NCBI RefSeq assembly: GCF_000430705.1
Contig: NZ_AUMN01000001.1
Span: 432,040 to 496,039, forward strand
From: Arthrobacter castelli DSM 16402
GTDB taxonomy: Bacteria; Actinomycetota; Actinomycetes; Actinomycetales; Micrococcaceae
Length of the DNA stretch: 64,000 nucleotides
Reading direction: 5' to 3'
Both the position numbers and the translations under genes were made by a program. Numbering within the stretch: position 1 is the stretch's first letter; each line of letters opens with the position of its first letter. The notes under the pieces are model-generated. The model saw only the letters and a list, made by a program, of their open reading frames with translations, had not been told where the DNA came from and ran no database searches. Positions 18,901-26,551 of this stretch are shown here, piece by piece.

Positions 18901-19804
18901 GGACCAGTTGGTGCCCACGCCGAAGGAACCAGAGCCGCTGCGGAAGCCGAAAACCAAGCCGAAGCCGGACAAGTGGGCGGCCCTCGACGCTCCATTGACC
19001 GATGAGGAGAAGGCCGCGCTGGAATCGGGCGATGGGGACGACGACGGCGGGACAGCGGCGGACGACGACGGCGGCGAAACGGGCACGGATACTCCAGGTG
19101 ACGATTCGGACGTATCTGCCACCGAGGTTCCGGAGGGAGTCCCTTTCGTACGGGCCGAGCAGGAGAAGCGTCTGAAGCGGGCTGAACGGGATCTGGCTGC
19201 GCTCGGTAAGGTCAATCCGCTCGCCCTGGAGGAATTCGCGGCGCTGGAAGAGCGACACCAATACCTGACCGCTCAATTGGAAGATCTAAAGGCAACGCGG
19301 AAAGACCTGCTCGACATCATCCGCGAGGTCGACGAGCGTGTCGAGCAGGTGTTTACCGAGGCGTTCCAGGACACCGCCGAGCAGTTCCAGCACGTGTTCA
19401 ACCGGCTGTTCCCCGGCGGGGAGGGGCGTCTGGTGTTGACCGATCCGAACGACATGCTGAATACCGGTGTCGAGGTGGAAGCACGCCCGGCCGGAAAGAA
19501 GATCAAGCGTCTCTCGCTGCTCTCGGGCGGGGAACGTTCACTGACGGCCGTTGCACTGCTGGTGGCCATCTTCAAGGCGCGGCCCTCACCGTTCTACGTG
19601 ATGGACGAGGTCGAAGCGGCCCTCGATGACACCAACCTGGGGCGGCTGATCACCCTGTTCGAGGAACTGCGCGACTCCAGCCAGCTGATCATCATCACCC
19701 ACCAGAAGCGCACCATGGAGGTGGCTGACGCGCTCTATGGTGTGTCCATGCGCGGGGACGGGATCACCAACGTCATCAGCCAGCGGATCGGCGCCGACGC
19801 CTGA
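15989..19804 (+). CDS. smc: Chromosome segregation protein SMC
   Basis: SMC is the ATPase backbone of condensin, which organises and segregates the chromosome. The 1271-residue protein has the Walker A motif GPNGSGKSN near residue 33, long coiled coils rich in Glu, Ala and Arg, a central hinge (about 510-680), and C-terminal ABC signature LSGGERSL with Walker B FYVMDEVEAALDD. The start is a TTG at 15989. It is longer than the usual 1170-1190 residues. Extra length comes from GDPG-type repeats in the hinge (about 588-607) and an acidic Asp/Gly-rich stretch near 1010-1050. In related genomes smc usually lies close to mutM and ftsY, but here the ole region and two other genes intervene. Confidence 0.96.
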   Translation: MHLKSLTVRGFKSFASKTTFDFEPGVTAVVGPNGSGKSNVVDALAWVMGEQGAKTLRGGKMEDVIFAGTTGNSGRAPLGRAQVSLTIDNADGALPIEYSEVTISRTLFRAGGSEYAINGANCRLLDIQELLSDSGLGREMHVIVGQGQLDKVLHATSEDRRGFIEEAAGILKHRRRKEKTVRKLEAMQGNLDRLNDLTGEIRRQLKPLGKQAEVARRAQTVQFEVRDARARLLADDLVSLTTTLEKKVADETALKERRAEVEKALEAGRNRQTELERLASEATPKLRAARDAWYHLSSTQERLRSLGNLAGERRRLLGSTEEAPDTGRDPDQLEQQAAEVRQEQAGLEETIEELGASLESAVELRAEAEEAAAAEEKRLTDIMRAAADRREGLAKLTGQVGTARSRVESAEAELGRLRQSITDADERRAKAQSEFSALETQVAGAEEGEEGLDAEYEQANEELESVLAEIESLKSEEHEADRDRDSLSARREALEVGLQRKDGSEALLDAGVEGVLRPVADLLTIETGYETAIAAALGPAAEAVAVSDADAAIRALNQVKDDDAGRVELLVASGDRPGDRPKERQRLRGDPGGDPRGDPGGDPDGDPAGVAGLPAGAKPAIGLVTAKPEISGAIGTLLAGVVVVDDMATASEAITANPALTAVTTEGDLFTAMSARGGSSTAPSLLEVQAAVEETAAQLNEATARAERARFGHAAAEAKRQEAQSRSDAALERLHESDAQFSAVAERLGHLGSTLRSAVGESERLAKLVEAAEANIVVEQEALTAATERLAAAEDAPSDEEPSTEYRDELATAATAARQSETEARLALRSAEEQLSAVGNRAMSLERAAETERRAKAQAAERARIRREQARKAEAVAKGVDTVLSHLSVSVHAAGVERDRAEDVRAAWDSELASIRTANEKYVTELAELTDSVHRDELVRAEQRARIEALENKAIEELGLTADHLVAEYGPDQLVPTPKEPEPLRKPKTKPKPDKWAALDAPLTDEEKAALESGDGDDDGGTAADDDGGETGTDTPGDDSDVSATEVPEGVPFVRAEQEKRLKRAERDLAALGKVNPLALEEFAALEERHQYLTAQLEDLKATRKDLLDIIREVDERVEQVFTEAFQDTAEQFQHVFNRLFPGGEGRLVLTDPNDMLNTGVEVEARPAGKKIKRLSLLSGGERSLTAVALLVAIFKARPSPFYVMDEVEAALDDTNLGRLITLFEELRDSSQLIIITHQKRTMEVADALYGVSMRGDGITNVISQRIGADA
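17751..17810. repeat. Five 12-bp tandem repeats in the SMC hinge
   Basis: The unit gtggagatcc plus two variable bases occurs five times head to tail and encodes GDPG, GDPR and GDPD-type tetrapeptides. It is in frame, so it lengthens a hinge loop without disrupting the protein. Confidence 0.9.
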
Positions 19805-19900
19805 CGCCATCCGCACCGGCGGGCCTGGCCCCGGCGTGGGCCTGGCCCAGGGGAACGTCCGCCCGGGTAGACGCCTCGCTGCCTGCGCCGGAGGCATTCC

Positions 19901-19959
19901 GCTCCGTTTTGGGACATCCTGCCGTGCGCGCCGGCGGTCGTTTGTCCCATCCGGGAGTG
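19901..19959. repeat. Interspersed palindromic repeat, copy B (intergenic after smc)
   Basis: The sequence begins GCTCCGTTTTGGGACA, shares the centre TGCCGTGCGCGCCGGCGGTC with copy A, and ends TTTGTCCCATCCGGGAGT. It lies about 100 bp after the smc stop and before the convergent methyltransferase gene, where a REP-like element or transcription barrier would be expected. Confidence 0.75.
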
Positions 19960-20056
19960 TTTTGGACCACCCCGGACCGCCGACAGGGGTTTGCTGCGTT
20001 TCGGGATTGTGCATCCACGGCGCCGTGGATGTTAAGTCCCTGATGGCAGCCGCGGG

Positions 20057-20674
20057 TCAGCCGATCGAGCGGGCGAGTACCGACGTCGCCCACCCCGAAT
20101 CACGGCCGTACGGGCCAAGTTGCCACGTCCCAAATCGGTGCTGAAGCGCGAAACCCGCGGCAGCGGCGTCGGCGTCGAACTGTTCCACCGAATACTCGTG
20201 CCCGGCGGCGAAACCAGTGACCAATCGGCCACCCGCGGCCAGCAGCGAGGCGAAATTTCGCAGCACCTGCCGTTCCGATCCTGGTGCCAGGAACACCATC
20301 ACGTTCCCGATGGCGGCAATGAGGTCGTAGCGGGCCGGGCATCCACCTGCCTCCATCCACTGCGGAGCCAGGTCCAGCAGATCCGCCTGGACGAAGTCAT
20401 GCCCCGGTCCGTGGAGATCCCGCGCCGTCCGCAGCAGGTCCGCGTCTTTGTCCACGCCGACACAGTGATGACCGCGCAGGTTCAGTTCGGCGGTCAAGCG
20501 TCCGGAGCCGCAACCGGCATCGAGCACCGTGGAGTTCCTATCCAGCAACGCATCGATGAACCGGGCTTCACCGGCGATGTCCGTGCCTTCGGCGTGCAGT
20601 TGGCGGAACCGCTGGTCGTATTGATCGCGCATTCCTTCGTTGTCGCTGCGTTCCCACCGTGTCTCGTCACTCAT
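20057..20674 (-). CDS. Class I SAM-dependent methyltransferase
   Basis: The 205-residue protein has the SAM-binding motif I VLDAGCGSGRLTAEL near residues 50-64, the acidic end of strand 2 (GVDKDADLL), and the motif YDLIAAIGNVMVFL. The substrate is not evident. The Met at 20674 gives MSDETRWERSDNEGMRDQYDQ, typical of small actinobacterial methyltransferases. A longer start at 20713 is less likely. No clear ribosome binding site is seen, so a leaderless message is possible. It is downstream of the MFS gene on the same strand. Confidence 0.85.
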   Translation of the reverse strand: MSDETRWERSDNEGMRDQYDQRFRQLHAEGTDIAGEARFIDALLDRNSTVLDAGCGSGRLTAELNLRGHHCVGVDKDADLLRTARDLHGPGHDFVQADLLDLAPQWMEAGGCPARYDLIAAIGNVMVFLAPGSERQVLRNFASLLAAGGRLVTGFAAGHEYSVEQFDADAAAAGFALQHRFGTWQLGPYGRDSGWATSVLARSIG

Positions 20675-20752
20675 AGTTCTATTGTGCTGGATTCGCCCCG
20701 GAACAGGTGCCAAGTGCGGGCCGCGCGGCAGGCATACACCACGACGAGGGCC

Positions 20753-22081
20753 TCAGTCTGGTTCGCGGGCTGGCTCCCGGGAGACGGTCTCGCGGCCATT
20801 CAACCAGATCCCCGCGGCGCCGAGGGTGATGAGCCCGGTCAGCCCGAACGCCCAGGTGTAGGAGAGCCGGTCGGCAAGGAACCCGGCCAGAATCGGGCCC
20901 AGGATTCCTCCTGTGTCGGCCATCATTTGGAAGGCCGCGAGTACTTTGCCGCCACTTTTGTCATTACCGACGACGTCGGCGACCACCGCTTGTTGTGCCG
21001 GGTTGAGCAACCCGGACCCCAGCCCGGCAATGACCGAGACGACCAGGAAGGGCCACACTGACGTGGTGAAACCGATAGCGCCGGTGGCCAGGCCGTTGAC
21101 CACCAGGCCGGTGATCACCATCGGTTTGCGTCCGATACTGTCGGCCAGACGCCCGGAGAACGTCAGGGCCGCGGCGTTGCCGGCGGCGAAAACGGCCAGA
21201 GCGATACCAGCCAGCTCCGGGCCCGCGCCCAGTGCAGCACCGGCGAACAGCGGAATTAACGCGACTCGGACTCCAATCGAGGACCATCCGTTAGCGAAGC
21301 TGGAGACCAGTGCCGAGCGGTAGGCGCTGTCGCCGAACGCCTCCCGGAATCCCATCGGCTCCTGCTTCTTCGCTGTGTCTTTCGAACCGAGTGAGACGTC
21401 TTTGAGGCGGAAAAAGACGACGGCGGCGGCCACTATCAGTGCCAACGCGTAGACCACAAACGGCACCCGCAGCCCGAAGCCCGCCAGCAGACCGCCGAGG
21501 ACCGGGCCGCCGATGCTGCCCAGCAGGAAGGCAGAGGCGTACGCGCTGGAGACCCGGCCGCGGATCGTCGGAGGCGCCAGCCGGATGATCAAACCCATAG
21601 CCGAAACGGTGAACATGGTGGAGCCGATACCGCCCAGACCGCGGAAGACCAGCAACTGCCAGTAGCCCTGGGCGAACGCGCAGGCGCCGGTGGACGCGGC
21701 AACGATCAGCAACCCGGTGATATACACCGGCCGTTCGCCGAGCTTGCCGATCAGTTGGCCGCCCACGGGTGCGAAGATCAGCCGGGTGAAGGCGAATGCG
21801 CTGACGATGACGGAGGCGGCTGCGACGCCCACGTTAAAGCTCTGGGCGAACTGCGGCAGCACGGGCGAGACCAGTCCGTAGCCCAAGGCGATCACGAACG
21901 CCGCGGCGATCAGCACTCGGATTTCCCGGGGGATCGGCAGCCGGGGCGGACGGGCCTGATGGGTTTCGGAGGCTGGATCGGCTGGGCCGGTCGGATTGCC
22001 CGGGTCGCCGGGATTGCCCGGCGTCGGAGCCGCCGCGCCCGTGGATCCGGCGTTGCGGCGCAGGCGGGGGAATTTGAGCAT
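20753..22081 (-). CDS. MFS transporter, probable efflux pump
   Basis: The 442-residue protein has about twelve hydrophobic segments after a Pro/Gly-rich cytoplasmic N terminus of 50 residues. The loop 2-3 motif GQLIGKLGERPVYITG and its C-terminal half counterpart GRLADSIGRKPMVITG are the classic major facilitator signatures. GLGGIGSTMFTVSAMGLII resembles the motif C region of drug/H+ antiporters. Substrate unknown. It is divergent from ftsY. Confidence 0.88.
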   Translation of the reverse strand: MLKFPRLRRNAGSTGAAAPTPGNPGDPGNPTGPADPASETHQARPPRLPIPREIRVLIAAAFVIALGYGLVSPVLPQFAQSFNVGVAAASVIVSAFAFTRLIFAPVGGQLIGKLGERPVYITGLLIVAASTGACAFAQGYWQLLVFRGLGGIGSTMFTVSAMGLIIRLAPPTIRGRVSSAYASAFLLGSIGGPVLGGLLAGFGLRVPFVVYALALIVAAAVVFFRLKDVSLGSKDTAKKQEPMGFREAFGDSAYRSALVSSFANGWSSIGVRVALIPLFAGAALGAGPELAGIALAVFAAGNAAALTFSGRLADSIGRKPMVITGLVVNGLATGAIGFTTSVWPFLVVSVIAGLGSGLLNPAQQAVVADVVGNDKSGGKVLAAFQMMADTGGILGPILAGFLADRLSYTWAFGLTGLITLGAAGIWLNGRETVSREPAREPD

Positions 22082-22203
22082 GGCAGATAAAGTCTCTCAG
22101 ACTTGTGCTGCAGGTGGGGACTCGGCTGCGGGCGGACTGGCACCCGGCCCACCCGTCACCGGCAGCGGGCACTCGCCGCCGGCCGTGTGAGAAGCTGGAA
22201 CAC

Positions 22204-23412
22204 GTGACTGACTCAGGTATTCTTCCGATCATTTTGTACGTTGTGCTGGCCATCGCTGTGCTGGGGGTGCTCGCCGCCGTCTTCATCAAGACACGGCGCA
22301 CCAAGGACTCATTCACCTCCACCCGGGACGCTAATGATCCCGCTCCAGGCGGGGGCACCGACACCCTCGAACGGCCCGGCGAAGCACCGCCGCGTTCGCA
22401 GCCGGCACCGCCGGCCGAAGACCTGGACGGGACCGCGTCGGTCGAAGACGACCTGACGGGCCTCGAGCAGCTGGAAGTCGAGGCCCCCGAGCCGGTGGCG
22501 GGCCGTCTGGTACGGCTGCGCGAGCGGCTCTCCAAGTCGAATAACGCCCTCGGCAAGGGCCTGCTCGCGCTGTTGTCCAGCGACAAGATCGACGAGGATG
22601 TCTGGGACGAGATCGAAGAAACCCTGCTGATGGCCGACCTCGGCACCGAGCCGACCATGCAGTTGATGGACGCGCTGCGCGAACGGGTCAAGGTGATGGG
22701 AAGCCGCACGCCGGAGCATGTGCGGGAACTGCTGCGCGAGGAACTGATCAAGCTCGTCGATCCCACCATGGACCGCTCACTGGCCGACGACCGGCACGAT
22801 GATCGCCCCGCCGTGATGATGGTGGTCGGAGTCAACGGCACAGGCAAGACAACGACGGTCGGCAAGCTGGCCCGCGTGATGGTGGCGGAAAACAAAGACG
22901 TGATGCTCGGCGCGGCCGATACCTTCCGCGCCGCGGCGTCGGAGCAGCTGGCAACGTGGGGCGAACGCGTCGGCGTCCCCACTGTGAAATCCGACGTCGA
23001 AGGGGCCGATCCAGCGTCGGTGGCCTTCGAGTCGGTCAAGGCGGGGATCGACGGTGAGGTCGACGTTGTGATGATCGATACCGCCGGCCGGTTGCAGAAC
23101 AAGGTCGGGCTGATGGACCAGCTGGGCAAGGTCAAGCGGGTGGTCGAGAAACAGGCAACCGTTGACGAGGTGCTGCTGGTGCTCGACGCCACCACGGGTC
23201 AAAACGGCATGGCGCAGGCCAAGGTGTTCTCCGAGGTGGTGGATATCTCCGGAATCGTGCTGACCAAGCTGGACGGCACCGCCAAGGGCGGCATCGTCGT
23301 CGCTATCCAGCGCGAACTCGGCGTGCCGGTCAAGCTGGTGGGGCTGGGCGAAGGCGCCGACGATTTGGCTCCGTTCGACGCCGAGGAGTTCGTCGACGCG
23401 TTGCTCGCGTAA
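22204..23412 (+). CDS. ftsY: Signal recognition particle receptor FtsY
   Basis: FtsY docks the SRP-ribosome complex at the membrane through its GTPase. The 402-residue protein has an N-terminal membrane segment (ILPIILYVVLAIAVLGVLAA), an acidic Pro-rich linker and the NG domain. G1 is GVNGTGKTT, then DTFRAAASEQL, DTAGRLQNK and TKLDGTAKGG. The GTG at 22204 gives VTDSGILPII. The partner Ffh is encoded 3.1 kb downstream. Confidence 0.97.
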   Translation: MTDSGILPIILYVVLAIAVLGVLAAVFIKTRRTKDSFTSTRDANDPAPGGGTDTLERPGEAPPRSQPAPPAEDLDGTASVEDDLTGLEQLEVEAPEPVAGRLVRLRERLSKSNNALGKGLLALLSSDKIDEDVWDEIEETLLMADLGTEPTMQLMDALRERVKVMGSRTPEHVRELLREELIKLVDPTMDRSLADDRHDDRPAVMMVVGVNGTGKTTTVGKLARVMVAENKDVMLGAADTFRAAASEQLATWGERVGVPTVKSDVEGADPASVAFESVKAGIDGEVDVVMIDTAGRLQNKVGLMDQLGKVKRVVEKQATVDEVLLVLDATTGQNGMAQAKVFSEVVDISGIVLTKLDGTAKGGIVVAIQRELGVPVKLVGLGEGADDLAPFDAEEFVDALLA

Positions 23413-23425
23413 CGACCGCCGGCAC

Positions 23426-23473
23426 GACCCGCGGCCGGACCGGCATCGTGACCCGCGGCAGGACCGGCATCGT
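23426..23473. repeat. Two tandem 24-bp repeats between ftsY and amt
   Basis: The unit GACCCGCGGCCGGACCGGCA plus tcgt occurs at 23426-23449 and 23450-23473 with one mismatch, and a degenerate third start follows. Confidence 0.8.
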
Positions 23474-23607
23474 AACCCCCGGCCGGCGGGTGGTCTGCCG
23501 ACGAGAATTTACACGCGCGCAACAAGAACTGCCGTTGCCTGAAACATCGGCCGGGCATGCTCGGATACCAGCGGGAAATTCCCGCGGTATTTTCGAAGGG
23601 CAGCGAC

Positions 23608-24882
23608 ATGGAACTGACCGCACACCACATTTGGGTCATGATCTCGGCCGCCCTGGTGCTGTTAATGACACCGGGACTGGCCTTCTTCTACGGGGGAATG
23701 GCCCGGGCCAAGGCCGCCGTAAACATGATGATGATGAGCTTTGTCTCCGTGGCGCTGGTCGGGGTTGTCTGGGTGCTCTGGGGATATTCGATGACCGGCG
23801 GCGAAGGGGTCGCGCAACTCTTCGGCAATCCACTGGCGTCCGCCGGGCTGGAAGGGCTGTCACCGGACGGGCTGATTTCGGCCGGATACGGTGCCACCTT
23901 CGCCATCATCGCCGTGGCACTGATCAGTGGCGCCATCGCCGACCGCACGAGGTTCTCCTCCTGGTCGGTGTTTGTCCCGGTCTGGGTGACTGCTGTCTAT
24001 TGCCCCATGGCCTACATGGTCTGGGGCGGCGGCCTGCTCACTGAAGACGGACTGATCGGCCGTACCTTCGGCGCGGCCATCGACTTCGCCGGTGGCACCG
24101 TGGTCCACATCAGCGCCGGTGTGGCTGCACTTGTGCTCGCGCTGATCCTCGGCAAACGGCACGGATTCTCCAACAGTCCGTTCCACCGGGCACACAGCGT
24201 GCCATTCGTGATGCTGGGCGCGGCACTGCTGTGGTTCGGCTGGTTCGGCTTCAACGGTGGGGCAGCCGGTTCAGCGGCCGAAGCAGGACTGATCTGGATC
24301 AATACGCTCGCCGCGCCGGCTGCGGCGATGCTGGGCTGGCTGGCGACCGAGCGGATCCGCGACGGACGGCCGACGTCGGTGGGCGCTGCTTCCGGTGTGG
24401 TCGCCGGGCTGGTGGCCATCACCCCCGCCTGTGCCAGCGTCAGTCCTGTCGGGGCTTTGGGGCTTGGCCTGGTGGCCGGTGTCGCCGCGGCGCTGGCCGT
24501 TGGGCTGAAGTACCGGCTGGGTTTCGATGACTCGCTCGACGTCGTCGGGGTGCACTTGGCGGCCGGGCTGGTGGGGACTATCGCGGTCGGGTTTATCGCG
24601 CTGCCCGACGACGGCGAAGGTGGCGGCCTGTTCTACGGCGGCGGGTTCGACCAGCTGCTCGCCCAAGTGGCCGCCGTCGTCGTCGCCGTGGTGTTTACCG
24701 CGGTGCTGACAGCGGCCATCGGATTCGCCATCCACCGCACCATGGGCTTCCGGGTCAGCCACGAGCACGAAGTCACCGGCGTCGACCTGGCCGAACACGC
24801 CGAATCGGCCTATGACTTCGACGACGGCTACGCCGAAACCTCCACCCGCGGCGACAACAAGGCCCGCATCCCGGTGACGTAG
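23608..24882 (+). CDS. amt: Ammonium transporter Amt
   Basis: Amt/Mep proteins conduct ammonium across the membrane as trimers. The 424-residue product has about eleven helices and family motifs: TPGLAFFYGGMARAK (residues about 21-35), DFAGGTVVHISAG with the first pore His, and DVVGVHLAAGLVGT with the second. The ATG at 23608 follows gaaggg. In most actinobacteria amt is followed by glnK and glnD before ffh. Here the next gene is an unrelated convergent zwf, so the PII regulator must be elsewhere or absent. Confidence 0.95.
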   Translation: MELTAHHIWVMISAALVLLMTPGLAFFYGGMARAKAAVNMMMMSFVSVALVGVVWVLWGYSMTGGEGVAQLFGNPLASAGLEGLSPDGLISAGYGATFAIIAVALISGAIADRTRFSSWSVFVPVWVTAVYCPMAYMVWGGGLLTEDGLIGRTFGAAIDFAGGTVVHISAGVAALVLALILGKRHGFSNSPFHRAHSVPFVMLGAALLWFGWFGFNGGAAGSAAEAGLIWINTLAAPAAAMLGWLATERIRDGRPTSVGAASGVVAGLVAITPACASVSPVGALGLGLVAGVAAALAVGLKYRLGFDDSLDVVGVHLAAGLVGTIAVGFIALPDDGEGGGLFYGGGFDQLLAQVAAVVVAVVFTAVLTAAIGFAIHRTMGFRVSHEHEVTGVDLAEHAESAYDFDDGYAETSTRGDNKARIPVT

Positions 24883-25002
24883 ACGGCAGCGGTGCGCCGC
24901 TCCGCGACGACGGCAACGAAATTCCTCGTCCCTCGGAATATTAAAGCCGTCTTACGCGGAGTGGCCTTCCGCTGTTATCCGCCGTCGTGCAGGGCCGCGG
25001 TC

Positions 25003-26427
25003 TTAGAGCGGGCGGATGGGACGGGAGGTATCCCAGTTGTCCGGGCCGAGTGAGCCGGCCGGGTATTCGGCCAGCGGCACCTCACCGGCCTGCCACGCGG
25101 CCAAGGTCGGCTCGACGATCCGCCAGCATTCCTCGGCGGTGTCGCCACGCACGGACAGCAGCGGATCGCCGTTCAGCACGCCTTCGAGCACTTCGCCGTA
25201 GGGCAGCACTTCCGCCTCGTTGAGTTCCGCCTTCAGGTCGACGCGGTTCAGCTCGAAGATGTCCCCGGGACCGTTGACGTCGATTTCCAGTTGCACCACG
25301 CCCGGGCCAAAGCCAATGACCAGGCGGGTCGGCTCGTCCGGTCCAGTGAAGCCGGTGGGCAGGTGCGGCACCGGTTTGAACGTGATCACCGCGCCCTTGC
25401 GCGGCTGGCCGATCGCCTTGCCCGAGCGCAGCACGAACGGCACACCGGCCCAGCGCCAGTTATTGATCGACACCTCCACTTCAGCCAGGGTCTCGGTGCC
25501 GCGGCCGGGATCAATCCCGTCTTCGTCAGCGTAATCGGGCACCTTCCGGTCTCCAACGGTTCCGGCGGTGTACCGGGCCCGGCGGGTGGCGGCCGGATCG
25601 ATGGTGCTGGCGCGCAGCACCGCGCTGATCCGGTCCCGCAGGTCCCGCTCGTCCAGCGTCGCCGGGGCATCGAGGGCCAGCAGCGCCATGATTTCCAGCA
25701 GGTGGCTCTGGATCATGTCCCGCAGCGCGCCGGCGGTGTCGTAATAGCCGGCCCGGCCCTCCAGAGTGAGTTCCTCGTCGAAGAACACCTCCACCTGCTC
25801 CACGTGGTTGTTGTTCCACAGCGGTTCCAGCAGCCGGTTGGCAAACCGCAGCCCGAGAATGTTCAGCACCGTGACCTTGCCCAGGAAGTGGTCCACCCGG
25901 TGGATATGGTCTTCGGGGACGAGCCGGACGAGGTCGGCGTTGAGCTGCGCGGCGGATTCGGCGCTGGAGCCAAAGGGCTTCTCCATCACCAGCCGGGTGC
26001 CGGCGGGAACATCCGAGGGACCGAGGCGTCCGCACGCCTCTTCACTCACCGACGGCGGAAGCGCGAAATACACGGCCACCGGCGGTTCGAGACTGTTCAA
26101 CAGCGAGGCCAGGGCGCCGTCGGCCGTCACGTCGAGCTGATGGTATTCGGAGTCGGCGATATACCCCTCCAGCCGCGGCCAGGCGTCGTCGTCGGCGTCA
26201 CCAGCCCCCTGGGCGAACGACTTCCGCACTCTGTCCTGCCACTGGTGCCGGCTCCAGTCACTGGTTCCGGCGCCAACGAGTTTGAGCGAGCCCGCTCCGC
26301 CGCGGCTGATCAACCGGCCCAGCCCGGGCAACAGCAACCGGCCGGCGAGGTCGCCCGAGGCGCCGAGGATCAGCAGTGTGTTGATTTCCGTTTCAGTGTG
26401 CTCCACGGAGCTGTTCGATGCAGTCAC
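25003..26427 (-). CDS. zwf: Glucose-6-phosphate 1-dehydrogenase
   Basis: G6PDH oxidises glucose 6-phosphate with NAD(P)+ at the entry of the pentose phosphate pathway. The 474-residue protein has the dinucleotide motif GASGDLAGRLLLPGL near residues 20-34, the conserved EKPFG, and the active-site motif RVDHFLGK. It is on the opposite strand to amt and ffh and has no opcA or pgl neighbours, so it is probably a second, stand-alone copy. The GTG at 26427 was chosen because an extension to 26487 adds residues atypical of the family. Confidence 0.92.
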   Translation of the reverse strand: MTASNSSVEHTETEINTLLILGASGDLAGRLLLPGLGRLISRGGAGSLKLVGAGTSDWSRHQWQDRVRKSFAQGAGDADDDAWPRLEGYIADSEYHQLDVTADGALASLLNSLEPPVAVYFALPPSVSEEACGRLGPSDVPAGTRLVMEKPFGSSAESAAQLNADLVRLVPEDHIHRVDHFLGKVTVLNILGLRFANRLLEPLWNNNHVEQVEVFFDEELTLEGRAGYYDTAGALRDMIQSHLLEIMALLALDAPATLDERDLRDRISAVLRASTIDPAATRRARYTAGTVGDRKVPDYADEDGIDPGRGTETLAEVEVSINNWRWAGVPFVLRSGKAIGQPRKGAVITFKPVPHLPTGFTGPDEPTRLVIGFGPGVVQLEIDVNGPGDIFELNRVDLKAELNEAEVLPYGEVLEGVLNGDPLLSVRGDTAEECWRIVEPTLAAWQAGEVPLAEYPAGSLGPDNWDTSRPIRPL

Positions 26428-26551
26428 AGTTTCAGCATGCCACCTATCGGCCTGCTTCTGACAGAGTGGCGGGTACGACGGCGGCATCTAAGGCTTGATA
26501 CCCTTTAATGCCAGTTGCATATCCACCTTTGACGAAAGAAGTGCACTCCGC

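Noticed and set aside
17242..19276. Long minus-strand open frames of 534 and 610 codons antisense to smc
   Set aside because: High-GC coding DNA leaves long open antisense frames. They have Ser/Arg-rich composition, no family similarity, and smc motifs are intact on the plus strand.
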